Origin: Planktothricoides raciborskii GIHE-MW2 | Lineage (GTDB): Bacteria > Cyanobacteriota > Cyanobacteriia > Cyanobacteriales > Laspinemataceae | Assembly (NCBI RefSeq): GCF_040564635.1 | Contig: NZ_CP159837.1 | Span: 2,901,001 to 2,965,000, forward strand | Reading direction: 5' to 3' | Length of the DNA stretch: 64,000 bases | In this document: positions 39,670 through 49,244 of the stretch, piece by piece | How the letters are laid out: every line of letters begins with the position of its first letter | Position numbering within the stretch: position 1 is the first letter of the stretch | The notes under the pieces: generated by a model | The model's database searches: none | What the model saw: the letters and a program-made list of their open reading frames with translations, nothing else | Told to the model about the DNA's origin: nothing | Translations under genes and position numbers: made by a program

Positions 39670-42666
39670 TAAATCCTCCTGATATTCTACATAAGGGTCA
39701 AAACAGGGATAAAACGCATAAGCATAAAGCTTAATTTTCTCAATTCGCGCCGTCTCTACCCCCTGACGGCGAACCCAGCGATTCAGATAATTAAAAACAT
39801 AAAGAGGGCTGGTTTGAAAATTCGTGGCTAACTCGACTAATTTACCCCAATTTGCATCATATCCCCCTTTACCTTGTTTAGCATTCACATCTAAATGAAT
39901 GGCATAAGCAGCAGTTAGCACATTTAACGGGGCAGGATATTTTTTCTGGTTTTCTTCCCACCCTTCTTCCCACCCTTCTAAGATATAATCCAACCGGAAG
40001 CGATCGCGCTGAGTCAAGGCTTGAATAGCTTGGGGTGGACTATCTAAAAACACCGTTTCTTCAAACTCTGCCCCATCATTAAACGGGGGAATAGGGGACT
40101 CAGAAACTACGGTTTTGACATCCAAAATCATGGGAAAAGCAAATGCTAACCAACTTGGCATTACCCAAGACTCCGTATCTTTAGCATCCTTTCCTGGAGG
40201 CAAGGCAATAAAATAAAAAGTCAGCGGTTGGTCTTCGGGATAAGATAGCTTAAAAGTGCGGTCTTTTTCTTTGTCCAATTGTTCATCAATTAAGAAACTA
40301 TCCACCGTCTGATATTGAATGCGATCGAATTTTGCCTGCCACTCCTTAGTAATAAAGTGATTCCGCAATGGGGCAGTAAACCGAGTTTGCGAAATATTGG
40401 TATAAGCAGCTTGGAGAAACTTATTCGTTTCTGGAGTAAAGTAATAAGTAGGATAAAAATAAAGATAGCGATAATTTCCATCTTCAAACCTTTTCCCTAC
40501 TGCCTGAGTTTGGTTCATTAAAATTTGCCGCAGCATCATTTCTACTCCAGCAATACTGGAAATATTCCGCTTGGCATTAGAACCCCCCAACATTTGCTTA
40601 TTGGTGTAAACTTGCGGAGTAAACAAAACCGCTGACTCCATTTGTTCTGTCACCGTATAAGCAGAATGGGAAATCGAACAAATTAACTGCCGTCCCCGTC
40701 CCGGTTTCTTTGCCAATTGATAACGGTCTAATTCATCAAGAAATACCTCCGCATTCTGAGTTATTGGGCTGGTTTTTCCTGGTAAAATAACCACCCGTTT
40801 TACCCAGTCCCGTAAATCATCCCAACCATCGGGTAATTTATACTGATTGAGAATAGGTTGAATCAAATTAGCCACATATTGAATTAATGTCTCGCAAGTA
40901 TCGCGAACATCCTCAAGTCCGGGATTTTGTTGGACATATTTGGCAGCTAAATAATACCACTCATAAGGAACTCCTCCGGTATTTCCTTTTAGTTTATGTT
41001 CTTTCAGGCTTTCATTAATTCGCTGAATTTCCCGAATAGGGTTTAAATAGGCTGACAATTGCCAAAATTTGGCAACTTCTGCCACAATATCCGGTAACTC
41101 AGGCAGTTGTTGCTGAGTCTTTTTATTCTGTTTACACAGTTTCTCGATTTCCGTGACGCGATCGCCCCATATTTTTCGAGTAACTAAATCCCCAAACTCG
41201 GCAATTTGGTCAATGCGAATATCATCATCAAAGCGGAAATCATACTCTGGGGATAATATCTGATTTTGCTGAAACTTGACTAAATTATCACTGCGACTTT
41301 TTGCCACCGAAGCTTTAGTCCCATGCAAAATCCTTAAAGTGGCAGCGAGTCCCACTTGCATCAAGCCAAATTCATCAAAAAATTGACTATAATATTCGGC
41401 ATATTTCATCCCCTTGCCGTCTCGACCAAACCCGGTTTGTCTGCGTTGCAACTGACCCCCACAAAGTTGTTTAATTTTCTTGACAACTCGTTCGGGAATA
41501 TCCGTTTCGGGAATAGCTGGCGCCTGCCGCATTGCCAGATAAATTACCCCCGTGGGCAAGTACAAAAGCGGTTTATAGTAACAACATTCGGCGGTATTTA
41601 TCGCTTCGTATGTTTCAATTAAAGCATTATTTACCACATTTGTTAAAACTCCGCGATTTTCCGCAATCCCATGATAGGTAAATTTTAAATTGCCATCACT
41701 GAGATTATGGAGAATATCATTTAATGTCCGATGTTCTGCATCTTGGGGATGTTTAATCACCGAAGCCATTAAATCAGCAATTCTAGTTAAATCCGCCAAA
41801 CTTCTTAGGGTTTTATCCCGGAGTTTTGGCTGTAACCCGTGTACAGAAAGATTCAGATTTGTATCATTTTTTGCTTGGGCATTATAGGCAACAAATAACA
41901 GATCGTCCAGATATTCTGACCAAGATTCTGGATTGGTGGAATCGATCAATTGATTAATCCCTAATTCGCGCACAATGACCGAAATAATTTCTCGGTGTTC
42001 TTCTAGGGATAACTTGCGAATATCCTGGGTAAAATCCCGCCGAATTGCCCGATATTTTTCCGGCATTTCCGGGAATAAGTCATAGTTAAATTTTTCAAAG
42101 TCATGGAGAATAAACCCAGCTACTAATAACCGACGTTCTCTGTCTTTGACTACCCGACAAACAGTAGTGTCAAATTGTTGTAAACGTCGTTCAATTAAAT
42201 TAGCGGGAAATAGTCCATTAAGTAGGTGAGTATTCAGAGATTGATCGCCCGCATTATCCCGTCTTATTTTATCTTTTCCTGCGGCTTCTCGCTGCTGGTC
42301 TATTTTGTCGAAAAACTTACCACCTTTGGCAGTAACTCCAATGGCAACCCGCAATAAGTTTGGCAGCACATATTCGGCAAAGTCTGCCATGACTAAATCA
42401 TTAGGATTTTGGGCGGTAATTGCCTCTCGTAATAGTTTCAGGGTGAGAAGTTCTGAGGGTGTTTCTATGGTGCGATCGCTGCTTTCTTCCGTAATTCCTG
42501 ACTCATCATAATCGATATCATCCAGGTCAACCTCATCATAATCCTCGATTTCTGCTTCTATTTCTGCTTCTATATAATTAGAAGCTGGATTTTCGGTTGC
42601 TTGATTTAAGTCAAACAACGAAAGTTGTTCGGTTTCCGTTTCTGATTGTTTGCGTTTTTTAGCCAT
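39187..42666 (-). CDS. cas10d: Type I-D large subunit Cas10d (Csc3) with HD nuclease domain
   Basis: 1159 residues from ATG 42666 (MAKKRKQSET); an upstream in-frame ATG at 42726 reads through repeat sequence and is less likely. An acidic low-complexity segment lies at residues 32-60. The HD nuclease motif is at His188-Asp189 (FILHDFEKF), with His147 upstream. A central Cas10-like region includes CSISHSAYT and AGVEMMLRQIL near residues 675-735, and a helical C-terminus follows. In type I-D this HD domain cuts DNA while Cas3 supplies only the helicase. The C-terminal 160 codons have their own ribosome site and can be made separately as Cas11d. No GGDD cyclase motif is seen, consistent with I-D rather than type III. 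Confidence 0.96.
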   Translation of the reverse strand: MAKKRKQSETETEQLSLFDLNQATENPASNYIEAEIEAEIEDYDEVDLDDIDYDESGITEESSDRTIETPSELLTLKLLREAITAQNPNDLVMADFAEYVLPNLLRVAIGVTAKGGKFFDKIDQQREAAGKDKIRRDNAGDQSLNTHLLNGLFPANLIERRLQQFDTTVCRVVKDRERRLLVAGFILHDFEKFNYDLFPEMPEKYRAIRRDFTQDIRKLSLEEHREIISVIVRELGINQLIDSTNPESWSEYLDDLLFVAYNAQAKNDTNLNLSVHGLQPKLRDKTLRSLADLTRIADLMASVIKHPQDAEHRTLNDILHNLSDGNLKFTYHGIAENRGVLTNVVNNALIETYEAINTAECCYYKPLLYLPTGVIYLAMRQAPAIPETDIPERVVKKIKQLCGGQLQRRQTGFGRDGKGMKYAEYYSQFFDEFGLMQVGLAATLRILHGTKASVAKSRSDNLVKFQQNQILSPEYDFRFDDDIRIDQIAEFGDLVTRKIWGDRVTEIEKLCKQNKKTQQQLPELPDIVAEVAKFWQLSAYLNPIREIQRINESLKEHKLKGNTGGVPYEWYYLAAKYVQQNPGLEDVRDTCETLIQYVANLIQPILNQYKLPDGWDDLRDWVKRVVILPGKTSPITQNAEVFLDELDRYQLAKKPGRGRQLICSISHSAYTVTEQMESAVLFTPQVYTNKQMLGGSNAKRNISSIAGVEMMLRQILMNQTQAVGKRFEDGNYRYLYFYPTYYFTPETNKFLQAAYTNISQTRFTAPLRNHFITKEWQAKFDRIQYQTVDSFLIDEQLDKEKDRTFKLSYPEDQPLTFYFIALPPGKDAKDTESWVMPSWLAFAFPMILDVKTVVSESPIPPFNDGAEFEETVFLDSPPQAIQALTQRDRFRLDYILEGWEEGWEENQKKYPAPLNVLTAAYAIHLDVNAKQGKGGYDANWGKLVELATNFQTSPLYVFNYLNRWVRRQGVETARIEKIKLYAYAFYPCFDPYVEYQEDLMSLEIKSPESPLNHPKKLTELYREFYRANKQFSPKANAVLKPIDIAANTILNADPSFQGEALVDAVAAAVSKLMDRVHSSTAEGRWMFNSKERDIERQKILEFARYFVEEVFEKSFAGDRGRLAGRQINLIRDTCEFLYRLAQDKENQENKENQPLNEDD

Positions 42667-42689
42667 TGTCTGTTTCCCATGAATGTAAA

Positions 42690-43110
42690 TTTTTCCAGAT
42701 AAATGTAGGGTGCGTTGGGCGGGCAAAATTTATAGATTATTTACAAAATTCATGTATCCGCCGTAACGCACCGTAGTTAGCGGTAAGTAAATGTAGGGTG
42801 TGTTAGGCGGTGATAATTTATCGATAATATGCAAAATTTATCTATCCGCCGTAACACACCTTAGTTAGCGGTAAATAAAATAGTTTTTCCTCAATAGACA
42901 AGTTTAAACGAATGAGTGAGAATTTTTTGGCGAATCTATATTTCGGAAATGGTGCGTTACGGCGGATAATAAAATATTTGATTAGTTTCAAAAATTATCA
43001 CCGCCTAACGCACCCTACCATCCTGTTAAGGATTCAGAAACCGGGTTTCTTCTGAATTACAGCAAAAATATCGGCTTTAAACCACAGAAACCCGGTTTCT
43101 TTTATCGGTT
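42690..43110. repeat. GTAGGGTGCGTTGGGC inverted-repeat elements upstream of cas10d
   Basis: Elements at about 42703-42775, 42794-42862 and 42951-43018 share a GTAGGGTG(C/T)GTT end and a CCGCCGTAAC(G/A)CACC end in inverted orientation, with an AT-rich centre. They are followed by an AAACCGGGTTTC family pair at 43036-43105. A related copy lies at 34674-34820. No gene is present; the cas10d promoter must lie in or between these. Confidence 0.8.
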
Positions 43111-43134
43111 TCTTTTTTCAACCCATATTTTTGG

Positions 43135-43851
43135 TTACATCGTATCAGGGTCAATCCCTAATTCTCGGAGTTTTTCCGCAAGGCGATCGGCCCGTTGACG
43201 TTCGATTTCTGCGATTTGCCGTTCGGTTTCAGCCCGTTGACGTTCGGTTTCTGCCAGTTCTTCCGCGAGTTGCCGTTCGGTGTCTAATTCAATATAAGTT
43301 GAGAATTTTCGACCATCAGGACGATAAAGCTCTAACCCTTCATCACCCATTGCAAATCGCACTCCTAAGCGGGGAGAAACCCAACCATTGATAGTTTCAA
43401 TTGCCTCGAATTTTTCCCCTTGCCTCAGCCAACCGCAAAAGTCTATTTTATCCGGGTCATAGATATAGTATTCATCGACGCCATAGCGGAGGTAAAATTC
43501 CTGCTTTTTGGCCATTTCCGTCAAAGTATTGCCCGGAGATAATACCTCAAAAACCACTTGAGGGGCAATATTATCTTCTTGCCATTGCAAATAGGAACCG
43601 CGTTTTCCTTTGGGTCGCCCAAAAGCCACCATAGTATCTGGGGCTACGCGAATTTTATTGTTGCCCTCTACGGGATACCAAAGTAAATCCCCGGCGACAA
43701 ATACGTTAGGGTCATCTTTAAATAGGGCATCAATTCCCCCTTGAATTGTGACAATCCAGCGAAATTGTTCGGTGTTGTCTGCCATTGGTTGACCGTCGCT
43801 TTCAGGATAGATAATTTTTGTCTTGGCAGTGGGCTTAATTTCCGTAACCAT
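43135..43851 (-). CDS. Uma2 family (DUF820) endonuclease-fold protein
   Basis: 238 residues from ATG 43851 (MVTEIKPTAK), chosen because GGAGG lies six bases upstream; an ATG at 43863 overlaps that site. The core has RVAPDTMVAFG, PQVVFEVLSPGNT, KKQEFYLRYGVDEYYIYDP and a C-terminal coiled coil of repeated AETERQ/IAEIERQ units ending LRELGIDPD. These are typical of the large cyanobacterial Uma2 family. It lies between cas3 and cas10d on the cas strand, but Uma2 is not a known I-D component, so its place here is probably incidental. A broken relative is at 1929-2515. Confidence 0.9.
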   Translation of the reverse strand: MVTEIKPTAKTKIIYPESDGQPMADNTEQFRWIVTIQGGIDALFKDDPNVFVAGDLLWYPVEGNNKIRVAPDTMVAFGRPKGKRGSYLQWQEDNIAPQVVFEVLSPGNTLTEMAKKQEFYLRYGVDEYYIYDPDKIDFCGWLRQGEKFEAIETINGWVSPRLGVRFAMGDEGLELYRPDGRKFSTYIELDTERQLAEELAETERQRAETERQIAEIERQRADRLAEKLRELGIDPDTM

Positions 43852-43884
43852 TGCTGCCTCCATTTGGTGAATTATGACAATATT

Positions 43885-44215
43885 TTACCATATTTAGAAA
43901 CCGGGTTTTTTCTGACTTTGGACAAAAAATTTCTGTATTTGAATAACAGAAACCAGGTTTCTTTTCTTTACAGCGTTTTTCAGATGACTAAACCAAGATC
44001 GGGCGAAGCATTCCGGCAGTAGGGGCGAATGGCCATTCGCCCGTACAATATTCTAAGTAATAATTTATCTGCCGGAATGCTTCGCCCCTACAGGTGTTTG
44101 TGGTTTATTTAATCAAAAATTGCTATAACCATAATTCAGAAACCGGGTTTCTTCTGAATTACAGCAAAGAATCTCGGTTTTAAGCCACAGAAACCCGGTT
44201 TCTTTTCTCAACTCA
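43885..44215. repeat. Hairpin repeats between cas3 and the Uma2 gene
   Basis: AAACCGGGTTT family pairs at about 43897-43962 and 44138-44205 flank a GGCGAAGCATTCCGGCAG...CTGCCGGAATGCTTCGCCCC element at about 44008-44092. The latter contains a nested palindrome GGGGCGAATGGCCATTCGCCC. No gene is present. Confidence 0.85.
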
Positions 44216-44234
44216 AAAAACCGATATATTTTTT

Positions 44235-46412
44235 CTAACAAATCCATGAATTACCCCCTTGACCCTTGAACCAGTCCGCTAAGATATCCACCAACAACGC
44301 GGACTGACCAAAGGCGATCGCATACGGGGGGGTGGAGTCGTGGATACTATAGCGATCGCATATCGGATAAATCTGAAAATGCATGGGCAACCGCAAACGA
44401 GCCCGAACTTCTGCCAAAGGACGACCCAACACATAACTGACCAAAGGTTGCTTTTTCAGCTTTTGATTAATCTCGCGGATCCAGGGATTATCCGGTTGCC
44501 ACACCTCAACCCCGGTTAAAACCTGCACTTTCCAAGCATCTGCCACTGGTTGCAAGTCCCCAGAATAGGTAAATTTCCAATTTAAGCGTTCCTCCCGATA
44601 ACTTTGCAATTTCACAAAGGCCAAACAATGTTTAGGTTCAAACCGACCTTTGGCAATGGGTTGTCCGGTGCGATCGACCGTTGCTTGCAACTCCCGCAAA
44701 AATGCCGTTTTGGTCATCGGTTCAACCGTTAAATTACTCAAAATTCCCGGTAAATCGTAAGTTTTAAAGCGATCGCCCTCCTCTGGTTCCGTTAAATCAT
44801 AAATCCCACATTGCAAAGGACTGGAACCGCGAAAACTACTAGCATCCTCAACAATAGGATTACCCTTTTTTCCCGATAGCTGTTTCCACTCGTCTGCCCA
44901 TTCGCGCATCCGACCCGCTACACTCTTTAATTTAGTCTGAAAAATGCGCTGGGCATCGGCGGCAAATGCCTGTTGACTGCCCTGATATTGCTGTTTAATA
45001 ATCGGATTACTTAACTGGTAAGAAATTTTTAGAGATTGCACTGCCCCCCAGCGACGATAATAACCGCGAAAATCATTAATTTGGCGATATTTTTCCCGAA
45101 TTTGCTCATGGAAAAAAGCCCGGTCATAAATTCCCCCGCTTTCTAGGGCTGGTGACTCTCCTAAAAATAGTCTTTCAATCAAATATTTTGGGCATAAAGC
45201 ATAAGCGGTAAACCTTTCAAATCCATCATGGCGACCCAACCGACCCAACCGCTGAATAAAGTTTCCGGCATCAGCGGATTCAAAAATAAGTAAATTAATC
45301 TTAAAATCTACCCCCACATCAATGGTACTCGTCCCCAAAACTAAGTCACAAGAAAGCAATCGCTCTTTTTGTTTCTTCCCAGATAACCCCGTATTTTCTT
45401 CCACAGTTAACCCCGCAGAGGCGAATAATTCCTTAAAAAATGGGATTAACCGCTTCACTGATGCAATAGAATTAAGAATAATTGCCCCTTGACTGCCCGG
45501 ATATTGGCGAAAATAATCTAGAATCAGATTACCGGATGCTTTTAACCAAGTTTCTGCCGCGCTAGAGGTAGCGGTTTTTAACTCAATAAAATTTAAATTA
45601 ATCCCCCGTGTCACAGGTCGCCACTGTTCTGCTTTTAACGCTTTTTCTTGTTCCTCATTATCGGGAAACAGATATTTGCCCTCTGCCAGAGGATTAATCA
45701 GACAGCAGCGAAAATTAGCCGCCTGTAACCGGGCGATTAACTCATCATTTGGAGTTGCGGAAAGAAAGAGAAACTTTTTCTGCCGCTTGGTATGCCGAAT
45801 CAGCAACATAGTATTTAAAACACTGGCAACTTGTGGGGCAGCAAAAATATGAAACTCATCAAATATAAATAGGTCAAAATCTAAATCAATCCGTCCCCAC
45901 AACTTATCGGGATTATCATTCCCAGTTAAATAAGCCCCGCGATGCAAATAATGGAAAATATCCGGGTTAGATAGCAAAATATCTGATTGCCCCGTCCGAG
46001 TGGCGATCGCGTCTGACTTTCGCAAACCCTCATTGTCCGCATAAATTTCCAACTCTGGGCCACTGAGTTGGTTGACGCGAGGGCAAACCTCTGGTTTAAA
46101 CTTCTCGATATATCCTTGTAATTGTCGATACTGGTCTCTTGCCAATTCATTGGTCGGATATAGCCCCAAAGCACCCAAAGCATCACTTTGTCCGTAAATA
46201 GTATCCAGATAAGCGGCCAAACTTTTGCCATCCCCAGCCATGGCTACATTGACCACAACATCAATATTTGGGTCGCGCAATGCCTTGATGGTTTCTACCT
46301 GATGCCAGGAAAGCCGCCAATTTTCAGGCAGTTGCACCCCAGATAGAAAATCCTGGGTTTCCGTTGCCGGACCAGAGTAAACGGGCTTAAGATAAATATA
46401 GTATTCGCACAT
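44235..46412 (-). CDS. cas3: Type I-D Cas3 helicase (no HD domain)
   Basis: 725 residues, a superfamily 2 helicase. Seen: Walker A AMAGDGKS at residues 57-64, the DEFH box at 185-188, LSATP at 217-221 and the late motif QRLGRLGRHDG. There is no HD nuclease domain, as expected for type I-D, where it resides in Cas10d. Cas3 is recruited to the target-bound effector to unwind DNA. It is the first cas gene on the minus strand and is divergent from the WYL regulator, with a 202-bp gap. Confidence 0.94.
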   Translation of the reverse strand: MCEYYIYLKPVYSGPATETQDFLSGVQLPENWRLSWHQVETIKALRDPNIDVVVNVAMAGDGKSLAAYLDTIYGQSDALGALGLYPTNELARDQYRQLQGYIEKFKPEVCPRVNQLSGPELEIYADNEGLRKSDAIATRTGQSDILLSNPDIFHYLHRGAYLTGNDNPDKLWGRIDLDFDLFIFDEFHIFAAPQVASVLNTMLLIRHTKRQKKFLFLSATPNDELIARLQAANFRCCLINPLAEGKYLFPDNEEQEKALKAEQWRPVTRGINLNFIELKTATSSAAETWLKASGNLILDYFRQYPGSQGAIILNSIASVKRLIPFFKELFASAGLTVEENTGLSGKKQKERLLSCDLVLGTSTIDVGVDFKINLLIFESADAGNFIQRLGRLGRHDGFERFTAYALCPKYLIERLFLGESPALESGGIYDRAFFHEQIREKYRQINDFRGYYRRWGAVQSLKISYQLSNPIIKQQYQGSQQAFAADAQRIFQTKLKSVAGRMREWADEWKQLSGKKGNPIVEDASSFRGSSPLQCGIYDLTEPEEGDRFKTYDLPGILSNLTVEPMTKTAFLRELQATVDRTGQPIAKGRFEPKHCLAFVKLQSYREERLNWKFTYSGDLQPVADAWKVQVLTGVEVWQPDNPWIREINQKLKKQPLVSYVLGRPLAEVRARLRLPMHFQIYPICDRYSIHDSTPPYAIAFGQSALLVDILADWFKGQGGNSWIC

Positions 46413-46614
46413 ATCCTTAAATTTTTTCTTAATGTCCGTAACTTGTTGCTTTTCACAGCATAACCCGGCAAAATAGAAAATGCCAAGAGATAACCGGATA
46501 AAGTGTCCGTATAGTTTTTAGGGCGATGTAGAGGTGATTCGCGAATCACCCCATATATGGGTTTGATGCCAAAATGCCTAAATCCTCTTATCCCACCATC
46601 AAAGGAACTCAGCC
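46413..46614. promoter_or_regulatory. Divergent cas3 / WYL-regulator promoter region
   Basis: A 202-bp gap that must hold both divergent promoters. It contains the perfect palindrome GGTGATTCGCGAATCACC at 46533-46550, about 64 bp before the regulator start, and a direct repeat of TGTCCGTA (46434-46441 and 46504-46511). The palindrome resembles other dispersed cyanobacterial repeats, so calling it an operator is only inference. Confidence 0.5.
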
Positions 46615-47499
46615 ATGACTCGCAAAGGTCAATCGATCACCTTGTCAATTTCTGCCAGAGATAAAGCCAAATTAGAAGAATTAGCCGTAGAACTAGGGAA
46701 AACCTGGGGCGATCGCCCGAATATTTCTAAACTGGTAGCAGCGATCGCCCGTCGCGAACTCCTAGTAAAACGCAATAATGACTGGGAAACCAGCCGCATT
46801 GATGCCTTAGAACAAGCCATGAACGCCCTAACGGACAATGGCAAAATATTAGAAGCCCAAGAAATTGCCCGTTTACTATTAGAACGTAGCGAACTTTCTA
46901 TCCCCTTGCGGCGAAAAATCGAAAATTTTCAAAACTCTCCACCCCCTGCTTGGCGAGTTACTTTAGATCGCTATATTACTCGCCAACAACCCTTTCAACT
47001 TTCCTACCAAGATGCCACGGGACGACCCTGGACTTTTACGGTCAGACACGCCCGCATTACCCTCCATGAAAAACGCCAACATCTTGATTGCTGGTGTGAA
47101 GAAACAGAGGGCAATTTAGACTTACCAGAATTACATCATAACTGGTCTTTACGCTTAGACCGAATTCCCGAAGCGGGCATTACGCCTATTGCGGGGAAAT
47201 GGCAGCCGAATTTGGATGAAATTGAGGTAGAAATGCACTTATTTGGCTGGTTTGCTTTTAGCTATGAAGGCACCCAAAGCGATATCGAAACGGAATTAAT
47301 TAATCCCAAGCCACCAGTTAAACGAGTAATTAGAAGAATCTATAATACTTACTGGTTTATCCGAGAAATTCTTAGTTTAGGCAGCAATTGTTTACTGATT
47401 GCTCCAGAAAATTTAATCGCTAAAATAAAAAAAGAAAGCATGAATTTGTATCAATTATATAATCTTCACAATCATCGTGAACATGATTTTGAAGATTAA
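46615..47499 (+). CDS. WYL-domain transcriptional regulator of the CRISPR locus
   Basis: 294 residues. The N-terminal 50 residues (QSITLSISARDKAKLEELAV) look like a ribbon-helix-helix DNA-binding segment. A helical linker follows, then a WYL-type sensor domain from about residue 125 (PFQLSYQDATGRPWTFTVRH, HLDCWCEETEG). WYL regulators are common next to cyanobacterial type I-D loci; the Synechocystis homologue sll7009 lowers crRNA levels of the I-D system there. By position and family this is probably the repressor of this locus. The last part (EILSLGSNCLLIAPENLIAK) is also typical of WYL proteins. Confidence 0.85.
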   Translation: MTRKGQSITLSISARDKAKLEELAVELGKTWGDRPNISKLVAAIARRELLVKRNNDWETSRIDALEQAMNALTDNGKILEAQEIARLLLERSELSIPLRRKIENFQNSPPPAWRVTLDRYITRQQPFQLSYQDATGRPWTFTVRHARITLHEKRQHLDCWCEETEGNLDLPELHHNWSLRLDRIPEAGITPIAGKWQPNLDEIEVEMHLFGWFAFSYEGTQSDIETELINPKPPVKRVIRRIYNTYWFIREILSLGSNCLLIAPENLIAKIKKESMNLYQLYNLHNHREHDFED

Positions 47500-48294
47500 C
47501 CCTTCAACCGCGATATTTGACCAAAAACCCACAACCCATAAATGTAAAAAAAGTCAGGGTATTTCCAAGATTTAACTCATCAAGACTGAACAGAATTTGT
47601 CATTGGTTATTTGTAGGCAAATTAGACAAGAATGCTTTCCCAAGCTAAAAAGCCCCCCTTGAAAAAGGGGGGTTGGGGGGGATCGATCCGTCCTGTATGC
47701 CCTCTTGTCTATTATTTATGGGCAAGTTGTTCCCTTGACCAAATAACTTTCCAACAAATAACAAATAACCAACAAATTAAGTTTCAACATATCGGGCGCC
47801 ATTTCATTGACAGAAGTCCTGATTCTTTTCCACCCTCAACCCCAGTGTTAGGATGGGTTTAACTGAATTTTTATCGTCAAATGAAGTACCTGAATTGTGT
47901 TTAAGACCATAGTTCTGAGATGAATGTGAGATGAATGTGAGATTAATTAGTAGAGATTGATAAGCTGCCAAACTCAAGCAGACTGAGGCACCACCGTTTT
48001 CTGAGACAGAGGTTCTCAGTCCGGGAAAAAGCGTAATTGCGGAAAAGAAACCCTAAATCCTGTTCCATACCAATTAAGATGATTAACCCATTAATTGTCA
48101 GAGGATAAAAATAAAACTTGTAGGGGTATATTGCATACGCTCCTACAAGCCACAACAATTGTCGTTATTAGTGATTGGTAATCTATGGGTCAACCGCCGT
48201 TGACCCATAGACAGGAATAACCAGTAACATATAACGAGTCACAATTCCCCTGGGACGAAAATTACGACCTTCGGCTGATATAGGAGAAAACATT
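47500..48294. other. Intergenic with repeats, no gene recognised
   Basis: An AT-rich 795-bp gap. At 47645-47686 lies a hairpin AAAGCCCCCCTTGAAAAAGG followed by GGGGTTGGGGGGGATCGATC, an inverted relative of the MITE centre at 17011-17050. TAGGAGC-type inverted repeats at about 48119-48148 and GTCAACCGCCGTTGACCC near 48187-48205 are further hairpins. The end of the gap should hold the promoter of the next gene. Confidence 0.55.
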
Positions 48295-48909
48295 ATGACG
48301 GCTGCTTTGAGAAAAATTGATTCGCCTCAACCACGCAGATATCGGCAACGAGTATCGGCACAAAATTCCCGCAGTAAGGTGACATATCTGCCATTAGTTT
48401 CACCGGCAGAATTCTTGAACCCATCAGAGAGGTTTCAGGGTCGTCGCGTACCCACAAAGCCCTCATTAGCTAATAGTGAGACTCCAGGTGAGACTCTAGG
48501 GTCAATCACAGGGGAGAATTTGAAGGGAAAGATTGCTATGGGGAATCCCTGGGCGAAACCGATCTGGCTGCGATCGCTTCTAAGGATGAAGACCGGGACG
48601 GCGATCGCTATGTTGATCCTCGTAAGTGCAGTGGTCGGACTATACAGCAAAGTCGTTTACACCAAACAACATTGGGGTCAAGAGTACCGCAAACTAGAAC
48701 GGCTGCAAAAGGAAGAACGGCAAGTGACAATTTTCAATGAAGCGTTGAAAAATGACATTGCCCAAACCGCGAAAAAAGGCGGAACTGGCTTAGTCCCTCC
48801 CAATGGCAGCCAAATGATTGTGCTAGAACCTAGCCCAGTACGTCCCTGGCAAGAAACTGCTTTGGCACAACCAGAGAATTTTCAAAGCGGACAACCTTTG
48901 GGCTATTAG
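48295..48909 (+). CDS. FtsL/DivIC-like single-pass membrane protein
   Basis: 204 residues: a basic, poorly conserved cytoplasmic N-terminus of about 95 residues, one transmembrane helix (TAIAMLILVSAVVGLYSKVV, near residues 102-121) and then a charged coiled-coil segment (EYRKLERLQKEERQVTIFNE) with a proline-rich tail. This topology, and the position just upstream of ftsI on the same strand, match FtsL/DivIC-type divisome proteins, which bind the FtsI-FtsW complex. Sequence identity alone would not prove it. AGGAGA lies upstream of the ATG at 48295. Confidence 0.65.
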   Translation: MTAALRKIDSPQPRRYRQRVSAQNSRSKVTYLPLVSPAEFLNPSERFQGRRVPTKPSLANSETPGETLGSITGENLKGKIAMGNPWAKPIWLRSLLRMKTGTAIAMLILVSAVVGLYSKVVYTKQHWGQEYRKLERLQKEERQVTIFNEALKNDIAQTAKKGGTGLVPPNGSQMIVLEPSPVRPWQETALAQPENFQSGQPLGY

Positions 48910-49244
48910 GAAATAAATCTCTGGCTAACTTAAAACAGCCGGGGATTTATAACTATAAATGGACAGTGAATAGTGAATAGTGAATAGTGGATGCTAGATA
49001 GTAGGCAACAAATATTAAATAGTAAATAATAAATAGTGAATAGTGAATAGTGAATAGTGGACAATTTTCTACTCATTTATTATAGACTTTCTGATAAAGG
49101 CACTTATTTTTCTCTGTCCCGAACCGCTTCAGGCGGGAATCCACAGAGCTAATACACCTCACAAAAGTTAAAATATATCAATTATTCATTATAATGTTTC
49201 ATTGATATTTATATATTTTAGTTAGATATTTTTTAAAATATTAT
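48910..49244. repeat. GAATAGTGAATAGTG tandem repeats
   Basis: Short tandem AATAGTG units at about 48965-49065 between the FtsL-like gene and ftsI. The remainder is AT-rich and probably includes the ftsI promoter and ribosome site. No gene is seen. Confidence 0.7.

Noticed and set aside
39187-42666. Type III CRISPR system because of the Cas10-like protein
   Set aside because: There is no GGDD cyclase motif, no Csm/Cmr set and no CARF protein. csc1, csc2 and a separate Cas3 helicase define type I-D.
43135-43851. Uma2 gene as a new Cas component
   Set aside because: Uma2 genes are scattered in high numbers in cyanobacteria, and a relative occurs outside the locus. Position alone is weak evidence.
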